A DNA stretch of 64,000 nt. It comes from Nonomuraea rubra (lineage in GTDB: Bacteria; Actinomycetota; Actinomycetes; Streptosporangiales; Streptosporangiaceae). Position numbers and translations under genes: made by a program. The stretch covers positions 6,803,001 through 6,867,000 of the forward strand of contig NZ_JACHMI010000001.1 of NCBI RefSeq assembly GCF_014207985.1, read 5' to 3'. Positions 42,217 to 51,280 of the stretch are shown piece after piece (position 1 is the stretch's first letter; each line of letters begins with the position of its first letter). The notes beneath the pieces were generated by a model. The model did not search any database and was not told the origin of the DNA. It saw only the letters and a list, made by a program, of their open reading frames with translations.

Positions 42217-42377
42217 TGACCTTTATGGCGTCTAAAGATCATAGGTGGGGAAAGTGCATCGGGGATGAACAGAGTGCACTCCGCCGACGGAGAGACATCG
42301 GCCGGTGGTGAGGCAACCGTTCTCACCACCGGCCACGTGTGTTGAGACTGTTTCCGCGACCAAGGGGGATATGTCAG

Positions 42378-43664
42378 GTGCGCGCACTGGCACGCAAGGG
42401 CAAGTCGGCGATGCGACGGCTCTATCGGGGATACAACCGGCGCAAGGCGAGCAGCGCGCCGCCTCCCTCGACGCAGCGGGTGAGCATCCTGCTCCTGCAC
42501 GCCCACGGGATGGGCGGGACGATCAGAACGGTGTTCAACCTGGCCAGTTACCTGGCCGAGCGGCACGAGGTGGAGATCGTCAGCATCCTGAAGGAGGCGG
42601 AGGAGCCGTTCTTCCCGATCGATCCGCGCGTGCGGTTCCGCTTCCTGGACGACCGGATCGACCCGGGCCACGACCCCGTGCGGGCGATGTTGTCGAAGCT
42701 GCCGAGCAGGCTCATCCCGAAGGAGGAGTCGGCCTACCACCGCTTCAACCTCTGGACCGACCTCAGGCTGGCCCGCTTCATCCGCTCGCTGGACACCGGC
42801 GTGCTGATGGCCACCCGCCCGGGGCTCAACCTCGCGATGGCCCAGTTAGCCCAGCCCGGCGTGATCACGATCGGGCAGGAGCACGTGGCCCTGCGCACCC
42901 AGCCGGAGCCCGTCCAGGAGCTGATCAAGTGGCGTTACCGCCGCCTGGACGCGCTGGTCACGCTCACCAAGGCCGATCTGCGCGACTACCGCGAGACGCT
43001 GCCGAAGAAGCCGCGCAAGCTGGCGCGCATCCCGAACGCGGTGCCGCCGATGGCGGGCGGGCCGTCCAAGCTCGACGCCAAGGTGGCCGTGGCGGTCGGC
43101 AGGATGACCCGGATCAAGGGCTTCCACCGGCTGATCACCGCCTGGGAGACGGTCGCCGCCGCGCACCCCGACTGGAAGCTGCGCATCTTCGGCGCCGGGC
43201 CGCAGGAGGAGAACCTGCGCCAGCAGATCGTGGAGGCGGGCCTGGAGGGCAAGGTCGAGCTGCCGGGGCCCACCACCGACGTGGGCGCGGAGCTGGAGAA
43301 GGCGTCGATCTACGTGCTCAGCTCGCGGCACGAGGGCTTCCCCATGACGATCCTGGAGGCCATGGCCAAGGGGCTGGCCATCGTCAGCTTCAACAGCCCG
43401 CACGGGCCGAAGGAGATGATCACCGACGAGGTGGACGGGCTGCTGGTCAAGCCGCGTACCAACGCCAACCTCGCGCAGTCGATCATCCGGGTCATCGAGG
43501 ACGAGCCGCTGCGCCGTAGCCTGGCCGCGCGGGCGCTGGAGACGGCCCGCACGTACGACGTGGACGTCGTCGGGCAGCAGTGGGACGCGCTGCTCGCCGA
43601 CCTGCTGGCCCGCCGCGACGCCAAGACCCGCCCGGCCGCCATGCCCGAGCCCCCGTGCCCGTAG
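42378..43664 (+). CDS. Glycosyltransferase family 4 protein
   Basis: A 428-residue GT-B protein. GTG 42378 is chosen: AGGGGG lies 9 nt upstream; ATG 42411 is an alternative. The N-terminal domain has LLHAHGMGGTIRTVFNLASY. The C-terminal donor domain has AVAVGRMTRIKGFHRLITAW, GAGPQEENLRQQI, and the EX7E motif in SSRHEGFPMTILEAMAKGLA. It resembles actinobacterial teichoic-acid/cell-wall GT4 enzymes with a basic N-terminus. Acceptor and sugar are unknown. A 23-bp direct repeat spans its stop codon. Confidence 0.9.
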   Translation: MRALARKGKSAMRRLYRGYNRRKASSAPPPSTQRVSILLLHAHGMGGTIRTVFNLASYLAERHEVEIVSILKEAEEPFFPIDPRVRFRFLDDRIDPGHDPVRAMLSKLPSRLIPKEESAYHRFNLWTDLRLARFIRSLDTGVLMATRPGLNLAMAQLAQPGVITIGQEHVALRTQPEPVQELIKWRYRRLDALVTLTKADLRDYRETLPKKPRKLARIPNAVPPMAGGPSKLDAKVAVAVGRMTRIKGFHRLITAWETVAAAHPDWKLRIFGAGPQEENLRQQIVEAGLEGKVELPGPTTDVGAELEKASIYVLSSRHEGFPMTILEAMAKGLAIVSFNSPHGPKEMITDEVDGLLVKPRTNANLAQSIIRVIEDEPLRRSLAARALETARTYDVDVVGQQWDALLADLLARRDAKTRPAAMPEPPCP

Positions 43665-43709
43665 AACCGGACGCCCCCGAGCCCTCGTGCCCGTGGAACG
43701 CGGTGACTG

Positions 43710-44630
43710 TCACACCCCGGTGCCGGTGAGCTCCACCGGCTCGGCGATGACGTCCACGAGCGCGCCGTTGCGGTAGACGGTGATGGGCAGCGGCCGGCCG
43801 ATCGCCTCGGCGAACATCAGCCGCTGCAGGCTCTGCGCGTCGGCCACCGGGCTGCGGCCGGCGCTGAGCACCAGGTCACCGGCGCGCAGCCCGGCCCGGT
43901 GCGCGGGCGAGCCCGGGACCACCTCGACCACGCGCAGCGCGCCGCTCTGGCCGGTGCGCCGCCGCACGTCCTCGGGCAGCGGCGCCGGCGAGGTCACCAG
44001 CCCGAGGAACGCCCGCCGGACCCGGCCGTCCCTGATCAGGGCCGCGATGATGGAGCGGGTCGTGCCGTTCATCGGCACGGCCAGCCCCACCCCGATCCCG
44101 GCCACGGCCGTGTTGATCCCGACCACCCGCGCCCGGGAGTCGGCCAGCGCCCCGCCGGAGTTGCCGGGGTTGAGCGCGGCGTCGGTCTGGATGACGTCCT
44201 CGATCAGCCGCATGCTGGGGCCGCTGCGTGCGGGCAGCGACCGCCCGAGCCCGGACACCACTCCGGCGGTGACCGAGCCGGTCAGCCCGAGCGGGTTCCC
44301 CACGGCCACGACGAGCTGCCCGACCATGAGGCCGTCGCTGTCGCCCAGCTCGGCGGGCGGCGGCGTGGCCGCCTGCGCCCTGATCACGGCCAGGTCCGAC
44401 AGCGGGTCCCGCCCGATCACCTGGAACTCGCCGGACGACCCGTCGGCGAACGCCACGGTGCCCGACCGGGCGGAGCCGACCACGTGCGCGTTGGTCAGCA
44501 GGAACCCGTCGGCGGTGAACACCACCGCGGACCCGCTGCCCTGACGGGTCCGCACGCTCGCCACCTTCGGCAGCAGCTCGGCCGCCACGGACGACACGAC
44601 CTGGGAGTAGGCGTCGAGGGGGTCCGCCAT
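43710..44630 (-). CDS. HtrA/DegP-type serine protease with PDZ domain
   Basis: A 306-residue trypsin-like S1C protease. The triad is H49 (LLTNAHVVGS), D79 (DPLSDLAVIRA) and S158 (LNPGNSGGAL), with VGNPLGLTGSVTAGVVSGLG as the usual second barrel. A PDZ domain follows from about residue 215 (PGSPAHRAGLRAGDLVLSAG). Unlike most actinobacterial HtrA proteins it has no signal peptide or membrane segment, so it is probably cytoplasmic. Start ATG 44630 has GGAGGA close upstream. Role in quality control is inferred from family. Confidence 0.92.
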   Translation of the reverse strand: MADPLDAYSQVVSSVAAELLPKVASVRTRQGSGSAVVFTADGFLLTNAHVVGSARSGTVAFADGSSGEFQVIGRDPLSDLAVIRAQAATPPPAELGDSDGLMVGQLVVAVGNPLGLTGSVTAGVVSGLGRSLPARSGPSMRLIEDVIQTDAALNPGNSGGALADSRARVVGINTAVAGIGVGLAVPMNGTTRSIIAALIRDGRVRRAFLGLVTSPAPLPEDVRRRTGQSGALRVVEVVPGSPAHRAGLRAGDLVLSAGRSPVADAQSLQRLMFAEAIGRPLPITVYRNGALVDVIAEPVELTGTGV

Positions 44631-44669
44631 GGAGTCCTCCAGATGATTACTTACTTACACATTAACTCC

Positions 44670-45713
44670 TCATGGCCGTGCCTCGTAGACGATGTTGAAC
44701 GGGGTCTCCGCCACCCGGCGGAACCGGCCGAACCCGGCCTCGGCCGCCAGCCGCCGGATCGGCTCCTCGCCCGCCTGGGCGCCGAGGGCGTAGCCGCCCT
44801 CCTGCGACAGCGCGTTGGGCACGCACAGGAACGCCGAGAACGCGTAGTAGGCGCGGCCCACCGGGTTGAGGTTCTCGCTCACCGACCCGCCCGCCGCCGG
44901 CTCCACGATCATCCAGGTGCCGTCGCCGGAGAGCTGCTCGCGCACCTGCCGGGCGGCGCCGAGCGGGTCGCCCATGTCGTGCAGCGCGTCGAACGTGGTC
45001 ACCAGGTCGTACGGCCCGCCGCCGAAGTCCTGCGCGCTGCCGACCCGGAACTCGACCTGGTCGCCGAGCCCGAGCGCCTTCGCCCGCTCGCGGGCCTGCT
45101 CGACGGACGCGCCGTGGTAGTCCCAGCCGACGAAGGTCGAGGACGGGAAGGCCCGCGCCATGAGCGTGGTGGACGCGCCGTGCCCGCATCCGACGTCGGC
45201 GACCCGGATCCCCTCGCGCAGCCCCTGTTCCACGCCGTCGAGCGCGGGCAGCCAGGAGCTGACGAGGTTGGCGGTGTAGCCGAACCGGAAGAAGCGCTCG
45301 CAGCCGGAGAACACGTCCGCGTCGTGCTCGTGCCAGCCGAGCCCCTTCCCGGTGCGGAACGCCTCGGTGATCCGCGGCTCCGCCTTCAGTGCGCCGATGG
45401 CGAGCTGGAAGCCGCCGAGCACGGGCCCGTCCGGGTCGGTGAGCGCGTACGCCTGCTCCTCGGTCAGGGAGTAGCGGCCCGTCGCGGCGTCGTACTCGAC
45501 GTAGCCGCCCGCGGCCTGGCCGCGCAGCCACTCCTCGACGTAGCGCGGCGCGGTGCCGGTGCGGTCGGCGAGCTCCTGCGGCAGTTGCGGCTCCTTCGCG
45601 AGCGCCCGGTAGAGGCCGAGCTTGTCGCCGATCACGACGCCGCCCGCCGCCATGGTGGCGCCGACGTCGTTGACGAACTTGCCGAGGAACTCCATGAGTC
45701 GTGCTTCGTTCAT
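44670..45713 (-). CDS. SAM-dependent methyltransferase with winged-helix N-terminal domain
   Basis: A 347-residue protein. The N-terminal ~90 residues form a winged-helix dimerisation domain (GDKLGLYRALAKEPQLPQEL, then APRYVEEWLRGQAAGGYVEY). The methyltransferase domain has motif I VADVGCGHGASTTLMARAFP and TTFDALHDMGDPLGAARQVR. This layout is that of the Rv2258c-like actinobacterial methyltransferases. ATG 45713 was chosen (AGGA upstream); ATG 45737 overlaps the preceding stop as ATGA and may be used instead. It follows another methyltransferase gene in the same operon. Substrate unknown. Confidence 0.9.
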   Translation of the reverse strand: MNEARLMEFLGKFVNDVGATMAAGGVVIGDKLGLYRALAKEPQLPQELADRTGTAPRYVEEWLRGQAAGGYVEYDAATGRYSLTEEQAYALTDPDGPVLGGFQLAIGALKAEPRITEAFRTGKGLGWHEHDADVFSGCERFFRFGYTANLVSSWLPALDGVEQGLREGIRVADVGCGHGASTTLMARAFPSSTFVGWDYHGASVEQARERAKALGLGDQVEFRVGSAQDFGGGPYDLVTTFDALHDMGDPLGAARQVREQLSGDGTWMIVEPAAGGSVSENLNPVGRAYYAFSAFLCVPNALSQEGGYALGAQAGEEPIRRLAAEAGFGRFRRVAETPFNIVYEARP

Positions 45714-45733
45714 CGTCCTGATTCCCCTGTCTT

Positions 45734-46540
45734 TCATCGGTGTGTTCGGTGCCGGACGGTGCCGCGGACCGCCCAGGCCCTGGCCGTCAGCGGGATGGAG
45801 CCGTCCGGGGCGGCGGGCAGGCGGGCGCGCAGCGACTCGCGCAGGGCGCGCCGTTGTTCCTCGGTGACGGAGGTGACGTACCCGGGCGCCGGCCCCTGAC
45901 CACCCAGGAACGGCCGCCAGTAGTCGTCGAACCCGGCGAACGTGGTGACCGTCGCGAGGCCCCGGACCGTCACGCCCTCCAGGCCGGCCTCCGCCCACAG
46001 CGCGCGCAGGCCGTCCGGCCGGCACAGCGGGAACCGCCGCCCCTCGTCCAGCTCGGCCGCGGCCGGATCGAGCGCGACGGCGGCGTCCCAGAAGTGCCGG
46101 ATCATCCCCATCTCGCCGGCGTAGTCCCAGACGTAGGCGGCGACGACGCCGCCCCGCGCGGCGACCCTGACCTGCTCGGCCACCGCGCGCCCCGGATCGG
46201 GCACGAAGTTGAGCGCCAGCCCGCTGACCACGGCGTCGAACCGGCCCGCCGGCAGCGGCAGCGCCCGCATGTCGCCGGCGCGGAACCCGGCGCGGGCGTC
46301 GGTGACGCGGGCCCGGGCGCCGGCCAGGAACCCTTCTGAGGTGTCCACGCCGAGGACCTCGGCGGGCTCCGCCACCTCCAGGATCGCCGCGGTCAGCGCT
46401 CCCGTGCCGCACCCCGCGTCCAGCCATCGCGCGCCGCCCGGCAGGTCCAGCCAGCGCACGAAGGCCTTCGCGACAGGGCGGCTCCACCGGCCGACGTACG
46501 CCTCGTAGGCGTCGCCGGCGGTCCAGACTTCCGTGACCAT
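45734..46540 (-). CDS. Class I SAM-dependent methyltransferase
   Basis: A 268-residue UbiE/Methyltransf_11-type protein. Motif I is ARWLDAGCGTGALTAAILEV, followed by VLGVDTSEGFLAGAR and RFDAVVSGLALNFVPDP. The start at ATG 46540 has a strong GGGGGAGGAGG site. The C-terminal part (TFAGFDDYWRPFLGGQGPAP, GYVTSVTEEQRRALRESLRA) matches small-molecule methyltransferases of actinobacteria. It is the first of two adjacent methyltransferase genes, coupled by an ATGA overlap to a possible start of the next. Substrate unknown. Confidence 0.9.
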   Translation of the reverse strand: MVTEVWTAGDAYEAYVGRWSRPVAKAFVRWLDLPGGARWLDAGCGTGALTAAILEVAEPAEVLGVDTSEGFLAGARARVTDARAGFRAGDMRALPLPAGRFDAVVSGLALNFVPDPGRAVAEQVRVAARGGVVAAYVWDYAGEMGMIRHFWDAAVALDPAAAELDEGRRFPLCRPDGLRALWAEAGLEGVTVRGLATVTTFAGFDDYWRPFLGGQGPAPGYVTSVTEEQRRALRESLRARLPAAPDGSIPLTARAWAVRGTVRHRTHR

Positions 46541-46672
46541 CCCGCCTCCTCCCCCATGAGGCGTGACATTCCGTTCCATCGCGCTGGGAAACGAACTCCC
46601 GAGCTTCGGGACCCGGCTGCCGCGTGCCGAGCCGCTGTGGTCCGCGCAGGCGTTCCGCTCAGCGCCCGCGCT

Positions 46673-47029
46673 TCACACCGCCTGGGCCAGCGCCGCCCCG
46701 CAGTACGCCGCTCCCAGCCCGGCCACCACGCTGGCCACCGCGTTGGCGACCGCGTGGAAGCGGGCGCCCTCCTCCACCAGCCGCACCGTCTCGTACCCCA
46801 TGGTCGAGTACGTCGTCAGCGCCCCGCAGAACCCCGTGCCCGCCAGCGCCCACACCGCACCCCCGGCCGGCAGCGCGGCCAGGAAGCCCAGCAGCGCCGA
46901 CCCGGCGACGTTGACCGCCAGCGTCCCCCACGGGAACACGGTGTCGTGGCGCGCCTGCACGGCCCGGTCCGCGAGGTAGCGCAGCGGCGCCCCCACGGCG
47001 GCCCCCAGCACGATGAGCAGCACCGTCAC
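46673..47029 (-). CDS. crcB: Fluoride channel subunit CrcB/Fluc
   Basis: A 118-residue membrane protein with four hydrophobic segments. GAPLRYLADR is the conserved start, FPWGTLAVNVAGSALLGFLA gives the pore Asn region, and GFCGALTTYSTMGYE is the Fluc signature with the TTYST Phe-box loop. The GTG start overlaps the stop of the first crcB copy as GTGA. Two adjacent, different subunits imply an antiparallel heterodimeric fluoride exporter, as in many Gram-positive bacteria. No fluoride riboswitch was recognised upstream. Confidence 0.93.
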   Translation of the reverse strand: MTVLLIVLGAAVGAPLRYLADRAVQARHDTVFPWGTLAVNVAGSALLGFLAALPAGGAVWALAGTGFCGALTTYSTMGYETVRLVEEGARFHAVANAVASVVAGLGAAYCGAALAQAV

Positions 47030-47490
47030 CGCTTGCCCGCCCCCGCCACGGCGGCGACGCGCCGGGTCAGCCACATGCCGGCGGCCACCGCCGCGAGCGC
47101 CGCGAGCATCGTGGCGGCCAGGTAGACCAGCCCCGTCACCGGCGCGCCCGCGGCGACCGCCCGCTGCACCTCCACCACGTACGTCGAGAACGTCGTGTAC
47201 CCGCCCAGCACCCCCACCCCCAGGAACGGCCGCACCAGCCGGTGGGCCTGCCGCACCTCGGTGATCACCACCATGAGCACCCCGATGAGCAGGCAGCCCG
47301 ACACGTTGACCAGGAACGTCGCCCACGGGAACCCGGCGGGCCCGGACGGCAGCGCGGTCTGCGCGCCGTACCTGGCCAGGGCGCCGAGCGCGCCGCCGGC
47401 GGCGATCGCGGCCAGCACCGGCCAGTGCAGCTCGGCCCGCTGCGCCGGCACGTGCAGGTCGACGTCCGGGTCGACGGGACGATCAGTCAC
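47026..47490 (-). CDS. crcB: Fluoride channel subunit CrcB/Fluc, first of a pair
   Basis: A 154-residue CrcB protein with GTG start and a ~22-residue hydrophilic N-terminal extension. Signatures: GGALGALARYGAQTALP, FPWATFLVNVSGCLLIGVLM, and GVGVLGGYTTFSTYVVEV with the TTFST loop. It has four membrane segments. It is co-translated with the following crcB gene through a GTGA overlap, and the two should assemble into one fluoride-specific channel that clears cytoplasmic fluoride. Confidence 0.93.
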   Translation of the reverse strand: MTDRPVDPDVDLHVPAQRAELHWPVLAAIAAGGALGALARYGAQTALPSGPAGFPWATFLVNVSGCLLIGVLMVVITEVRQAHRLVRPFLGVGVLGGYTTFSTYVVEVQRAVAAGAPVTGLVYLAATMLAALAAVAAGMWLTRRVAAVAGAGKR

Positions 47491-47550
47491 ACAACCCTCC
47501 CCGTGTCAGAACAGGTGATACCGGGAATTTCTCTAGACAACCTGGAGCTC

Positions 47551-48276
47551 ATGGAGGCGTGCTTGAGCACCAAGGACGCGGTCGCGGTCCTCGCTGGAGC
47601 CATCATCGTCGTTTCCTTCATCGGCAGCGCCAAGACCCCGCCGGCGACGGCGGCCAGCCCTCTGGGCAACGTCAGCGGCACCCTGCCGGGCCTGGCCCCC
47701 ATCATCTCCGACGCCGACAAGGCCGAGGCGCGGGGGCTCATCAAGCGGCTGCGGGTGAAGGGGTTCGGCCCCAACACCGGCTACACGCGCACCCGGTACG
47801 GGGAGAACTGGGCCGACAGCGCGAGCGGGGTGCCGTACGCGCGCAACGGCTGCCGTACCCGTGACGACCTGCTGGCCCGCGACGGGCAGAACGTGAAGTT
47901 CAGGGCCGGGTCGAGCTGCGAGGTCGTGTCGATGGAGCTGACCGACCCCTACACCGGGCGGCTGATCCACTGGCACAAGGACAACGCCGACGAGGTGCAG
48001 GTCGACCACGTGGTGCCGCTGAACTACGGGTGGCGGATGGGCGCGCCGCGGTGGCCGATGTCCAAGCGGCTGGACTTCGCCAACGACCCGCTCAACCTGC
48101 TGCCCGTGGACGGCGACGCCAACGAGCAGAAGGACGCCTCGGGCCCGGCGAGCTGGCTGCCGCCCCGGCGGGCCGTGCGGTGCGCCTACGTCACCCGATG
48201 GGCCCAGGTGGCGCTCAAGTACGACGTCCCCGTGACCTCGGCCGACAAGAAGACCATGCTCGCGCAGTGCCGGTAG
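47551..48276 (+). CDS. Secreted HNH-type nuclease (DUF1524)
   Basis: A 241-residue protein. The N-terminus is a signal or anchor (KDAVAVLAGAIIVVSFIGSA, then KTPPATA). The mature part has the DUF1524 pattern: YTRTRYGENWADS, RNGCRTRDDLLARD, and the HNH core QVDHVVPLNYGWRMGAPRWP, FANDPLNLLPVDGDANEQKD with the DH...N...N residues. It is probably an extracellular DNase/RNase for nutrient use or competition. ATG 47551 follows GGAG at a short 3-nt spacing. Its stop abuts that of the convergent secreted hydrolase. Confidence 0.88.
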   Translation: MEACLSTKDAVAVLAGAIIVVSFIGSAKTPPATAASPLGNVSGTLPGLAPIISDADKAEARGLIKRLRVKGFGPNTGYTRTRYGENWADSASGVPYARNGCRTRDDLLARDGQNVKFRAGSSCEVVSMELTDPYTGRLIHWHKDNADEVQVDHVVPLNYGWRMGAPRWPMSKRLDFANDPLNLLPVDGDANEQKDASGPASWLPPRRAVRCAYVTRWAQVALKYDVPVTSADKKTMLAQCR

Positions 48277-49116
48277 CTATCGCGGATCGAGCCAGGTGAA
48301 GCCGCGCGCGTAGGTCCGCTCGGCCAGGACCCGCTGCCCGGCGGTGTTGGGGTGGAAGTAGTCCCACTTGCTGACATGGTCGAGGGTGAACGGGTAGGAG
48401 AACACCGCTCCCCCGTCGGTACGGCAGTCAGGGCCGTACGCGGCGCAGGCCGCGGCGGCGGCGCGGTTGTAGGCGATCACCCGGGCCCGCACCCTGGCCC
48501 GGCGCTGCTCGTCGGCGCGCCGGGTAGAGGTGGGCGCGGCCAGCATGGACTGGCAGATGCGGCCGGCCCCCCAGAACGTGCGGGCCAGCGCGTTGCCCTT
48601 GCCGACCTGCCACAACCGCCGCACGTCGGGGACGCTGGCGATGAGCACCCTGGCCCCCGGCACGCCGGAGCGCAGCTCGGCCAGCGCCGCGTCCAGGCGC
48701 CGCCGGTAGGTGCCGACAGGGGTCATCGACTGCTCGGTACGGGTGCAGGCGTCCTGGGCGCCTATGAGAATCGTCACGTAGTCGGCCTTGGCGGCGACCG
48801 CCTTCCTCATCTGGCCGAGCAGGTCGGCGCTGGTGGCACCGGGGGCGGCGAAGTTGAGGTTGTGTTCCTGGAGCGTTCCAGACAGCTTGGCGAGGCGGGC
48901 GTAGTGGCTGCTCACCTCGCCGCTGTCGCCGGTCGACCAGGAGCGGGCGGTGCAGGAGACGTACCAGCCGCAGGCGTTGAAGCCGGTGGAGATGGAGTCA
49001 CCGAGCGCGGCCATGACTCCGGGGACGGGCTGGGCGGAGGAGGCGGCGGCGGGGAGAGTGCCCGAAGCGGCGAGTACGACGGCGGCGGCCAGGACGGGCC
49101 CCAGGCGAGCGATCAT
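48277..49116 (-). CDS. Secreted SGNH/GDSL hydrolase (lipase/esterase)
   Basis: A 279-residue protein with a clear signal peptide (MIARLGPVLAAAVVLAASGT, cleavage near AAASSAQP). SGNH blocks: block I ALGDSISTGF with the nucleophile Ser, block III IGAQDAC (usually GxND, here the Asn is replaced by Gln), and block V KWDYFHPNTAGQ with the Asp-x-x-His pair. Several Cys pairs suggest disulfides. It is close to Streptomyces-type extracellular SGNH lipases. The substrate is unknown. Confidence 0.9.
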   Translation of the reverse strand: MIARLGPVLAAAVVLAASGTLPAAASSAQPVPGVMAALGDSISTGFNACGWYVSCTARSWSTGDSGEVSSHYARLAKLSGTLQEHNLNFAAPGATSADLLGQMRKAVAAKADYVTILIGAQDACTRTEQSMTPVGTYRRRLDAALAELRSGVPGARVLIASVPDVRRLWQVGKGNALARTFWGAGRICQSMLAAPTSTRRADEQRRARVRARVIAYNRAAAAACAAYGPDCRTDGGAVFSYPFTLDHVSKWDYFHPNTAGQRVLAERTYARGFTWLDPR

Positions 49117-49325
49117 GGGCTCCAAGTTAGGGAGCCGATCAACGGCCCACCATCGCCTCGGGGCAAGGTCTGCCAGTTCAGGACCCACTTCATATCGCCG
49201 CTTGACAGACCGGACCGGATAGGGTCCGTCCCAATACTCCTTGGCATCCGGTTTTTTCTGGGTTCTTTGCCCGTAACCGCGCATTCCCGGGGGTCCGAGT
49301 CGAACGTGTTCAGTTCCCGCATAGA

Positions 49326-50564
49326 GTGTCTTGGGTGAGTGTCGCGCTCGGAACAACCCGCCCGCTGCCGGTTCGCACCACCCTTGTTGGCGACCCCGGT
49401 GACCTGCTGGCTTCCCTCCCCCGTACGGCCCCTTACGCGTGGATCAGGAACGGCGAGGGCCTCGTCGGCTGGGGAGAGGCGGCCCGGGTGGCCGTGCCGC
49501 CGGGGCCCGGCAGGTTCGCCTGGGCCCGCCAGTGGCTGGCCACCGTGCTCGGGGACGCGCAGGTGCACGACGACGTTCGCACCCCCGGCTCCGGCGCGGT
49601 CGCCTTCGGCAGCTTCACCTTCGACGAGGACGCCCACGGCTCCGTCCTCGTGGTCCCGCGGGCCGTGCTCGCCCGCCGCGACGGCCACGCCTGGCTCACC
49701 ACGGTCGGCGACGCGCCGCTGGAGACGTTCACCCCGGTGCGCGAGCCGGGCCGGATCAGCTACGGCGACGGCAGCCTGACCGCGCCCGAGTGGGAGCACG
49801 TCGTGGCGCGTGCCGCGCGGCGCATCCGCGAGGGCGAGCTGGAGAAGGTGGTGCTGGCCCGCGACCTGGTCGCCACCGCCGAGCGGCCGATCGACGTGCG
49901 GCTGCTGCTGTCCAGGCTGGCCGCCCGCTACCCCGAGTGCTACACGTTCTCGGTGGCGGGGCTGGTCGGCGCCACGCCCGAGCTGCTGATCCGGCGCACG
50001 GGGCAGGAGATCGAGTCGCTGGTGCTGGCCGGCACGACCGCGCGCGGCACCAGCGCCGCCGACGACCTGGCGCGCGGGGCGGCGCTGTTCGCCTCGGCGA
50101 AGGACCGGCACGAGCACGAGTGCGCGATCGCCTCCGTGCGCCAGACGCTGTCGCCGCTGTGCTCCTCGCTGACCACGCCCGACGAGCCCGAGCTGCTCAT
50201 GCTGCCGAACGTGCAGCACCTGGCCAGCCACGTCACCGGCCGGTTGGCCGACGGGGCGTCGGTGCTGGACGTGGTGGCGGCCATGCACCCGACGGCGGCC
50301 GTCGGCGGCACCCCGACGAAGACGGCCATCCAGGTCATCCGCGAGCTGGAGGGCATGGACCGCGCCGGCTACGCCGGCCCGGTGGGCTGGATCGACGCCA
50401 ACGGCGACGGCGAGTGGGGCATCGCGCTGCGGTCCGGTCAGGTGCAGGGGCGGCGGGCCCGGCTGTTCGCGGGCGGCGGCATCATGGGCGACTCCGACCC
50501 GGCGGCCGAGCTGGCCGAGGCGCAGGCGAAGTTCCGCGTCATGCAGTACGCCCTGGAGGGCTGA
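49326..50564 (+). CDS. Isochorismate synthase
   Basis: A 412-residue chorismate-using enzyme of the MenF/EntC/DhbC group. Typical blocks are LEKVVLARDLVATAERPIDV with the catalytic Lys, VAGLVGATPELLIRRTGQEI, LAGTTARGTSAADD, KDRHEHECAIASVRQTLSPL, AMHPTAAVGGTPT and FAGGGIMGDSDPAAEL AEAQ at the Mg site. It turns chorismate into isochorismate for menaquinone or a siderophore. GTG 49326 or GTG 49335 is the start. No other menaquinone or siderophore gene is adjacent, so menaquinone is the safer guess. Confidence 0.92.
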   Translation: MSWVSVALGTTRPLPVRTTLVGDPGDLLASLPRTAPYAWIRNGEGLVGWGEAARVAVPPGPGRFAWARQWLATVLGDAQVHDDVRTPGSGAVAFGSFTFDEDAHGSVLVVPRAVLARRDGHAWLTTVGDAPLETFTPVREPGRISYGDGSLTAPEWEHVVARAARRIREGELEKVVLARDLVATAERPIDVRLLLSRLAARYPECYTFSVAGLVGATPELLIRRTGQEIESLVLAGTTARGTSAADDLARGAALFASAKDRHEHECAIASVRQTLSPLCSSLTTPDEPELLMLPNVQHLASHVTGRLADGASVLDVVAAMHPTAAVGGTPTKTAIQVIRELEGMDRAGYAGPVGWIDANGDGEWGIALRSGQVQGRRARLFAGGGIMGDSDPAAELAEAQAKFRVMQYALEG

Positions 50565-50579
50565 GGCGGAGAGGACCAC

Positions 50580-51200
50580 TCAGGCCGGCACGTGGAGGTC
50601 GTCGCCGAGCTCCACGCGGGCCCGGCCGGCCGTCAGCGTGGCCACCCAGTCGGCGAACGCGGGCACCTCGTCGTCGCCCACCGCGACGGCGAACGTGACC
50701 TCGCCCGCGTACGTCACCTCCCGCACGGCGTGGCGGGAGGCCCGCAGGTCGTTCTCCACCCGCCCGGCCTGGTCGTGCGCGACCGCCACGCGCACCAGCT
50801 TGGCCGGGACCATGCGCACGGGCTCGGCCCGGTCGAGCGTCTCGGTGACCGCGGAGCCGTAGGCGCGCACCAGCCCGCCCGCGCCCAGCAGGGTGCCGCC
50901 GAAGTAGCGCGTCACCACCGCCACCACGTCGCTGAACCCCCTGCCGACCAGCGCCTGGACCATAGGCGTGCCCGCCGTGCCGCCGGGCTCGCCGTCGTCG
51001 TCGCCCTTCTGGATGCGCTCGCCGATCACGTACGCGGTGCAGTTGTGGGTGGCGGCGGGATGCTCGCGGCGGCGCCCGGCGATGAAGGCGGCGGCCTCCT
51101 CGACGGTGCGCGCCGGGGCCAGGGCGCAGATGAAGCGCGAGCGCCGCGCCTCCGTCTCGTGCTCGACGACGGTCTTCAGGGTGAGGTACGGGGCAGGCAC
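50580..51200 (-). CDS. YigZ/IMPACT-family protein
   Basis: A 206-residue protein. The UPF0029 N-terminal domain has HNCTAYVIGERIQKGDDDGE then PGGTAGTPMVQAL, and the family motif VTRYFGGTLLGAGGLVRAYG. The C-terminal ferredoxin-like DUF1949 domain follows. The yeast relative IMPACT/YIH1 affects translation control, and the bacterial role is unsettled. It converges on the isochorismate synthase gene with only 15 nt between. Confidence 0.93.
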   Translation of the reverse strand: MPAPYLTLKTVVEHETEARRSRFICALAPARTVEEAAAFIAGRRREHPAATHNCTAYVIGERIQKGDDDGEPGGTAGTPMVQALVGRGFSDVVAVVTRYFGGTLLGAGGLVRAYGSAVTETLDRAEPVRMVPAKLVRVAVAHDQAGRVENDLRASRHAVREVTYAGEVTFAVAVGDDEVPAFADWVATLTAGRARVELGDDLHVPA

Positions 51201-51280
51201 AGTCGCAAGGGTATGCCCTCGCCGCAGGAACTAAGGGAGCTACCATCTCGTCATTCCATAAGGACCTATAGGAGGGTCTC

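Noticed and set aside
43708..43714. TGTCACA near the end of the HtrA-like gene, as a possible ECF41 promoter
   Set aside because: It lies at the 3' end of a convergent gene pair with no gene start downstream and no -10 element at the right distance.
47491..47550. Fluoride riboswitch upstream of the crcB pair
   Set aside because: The leader is too short between divergent genes, and I found no match to the conserved pseudoknot sequences.
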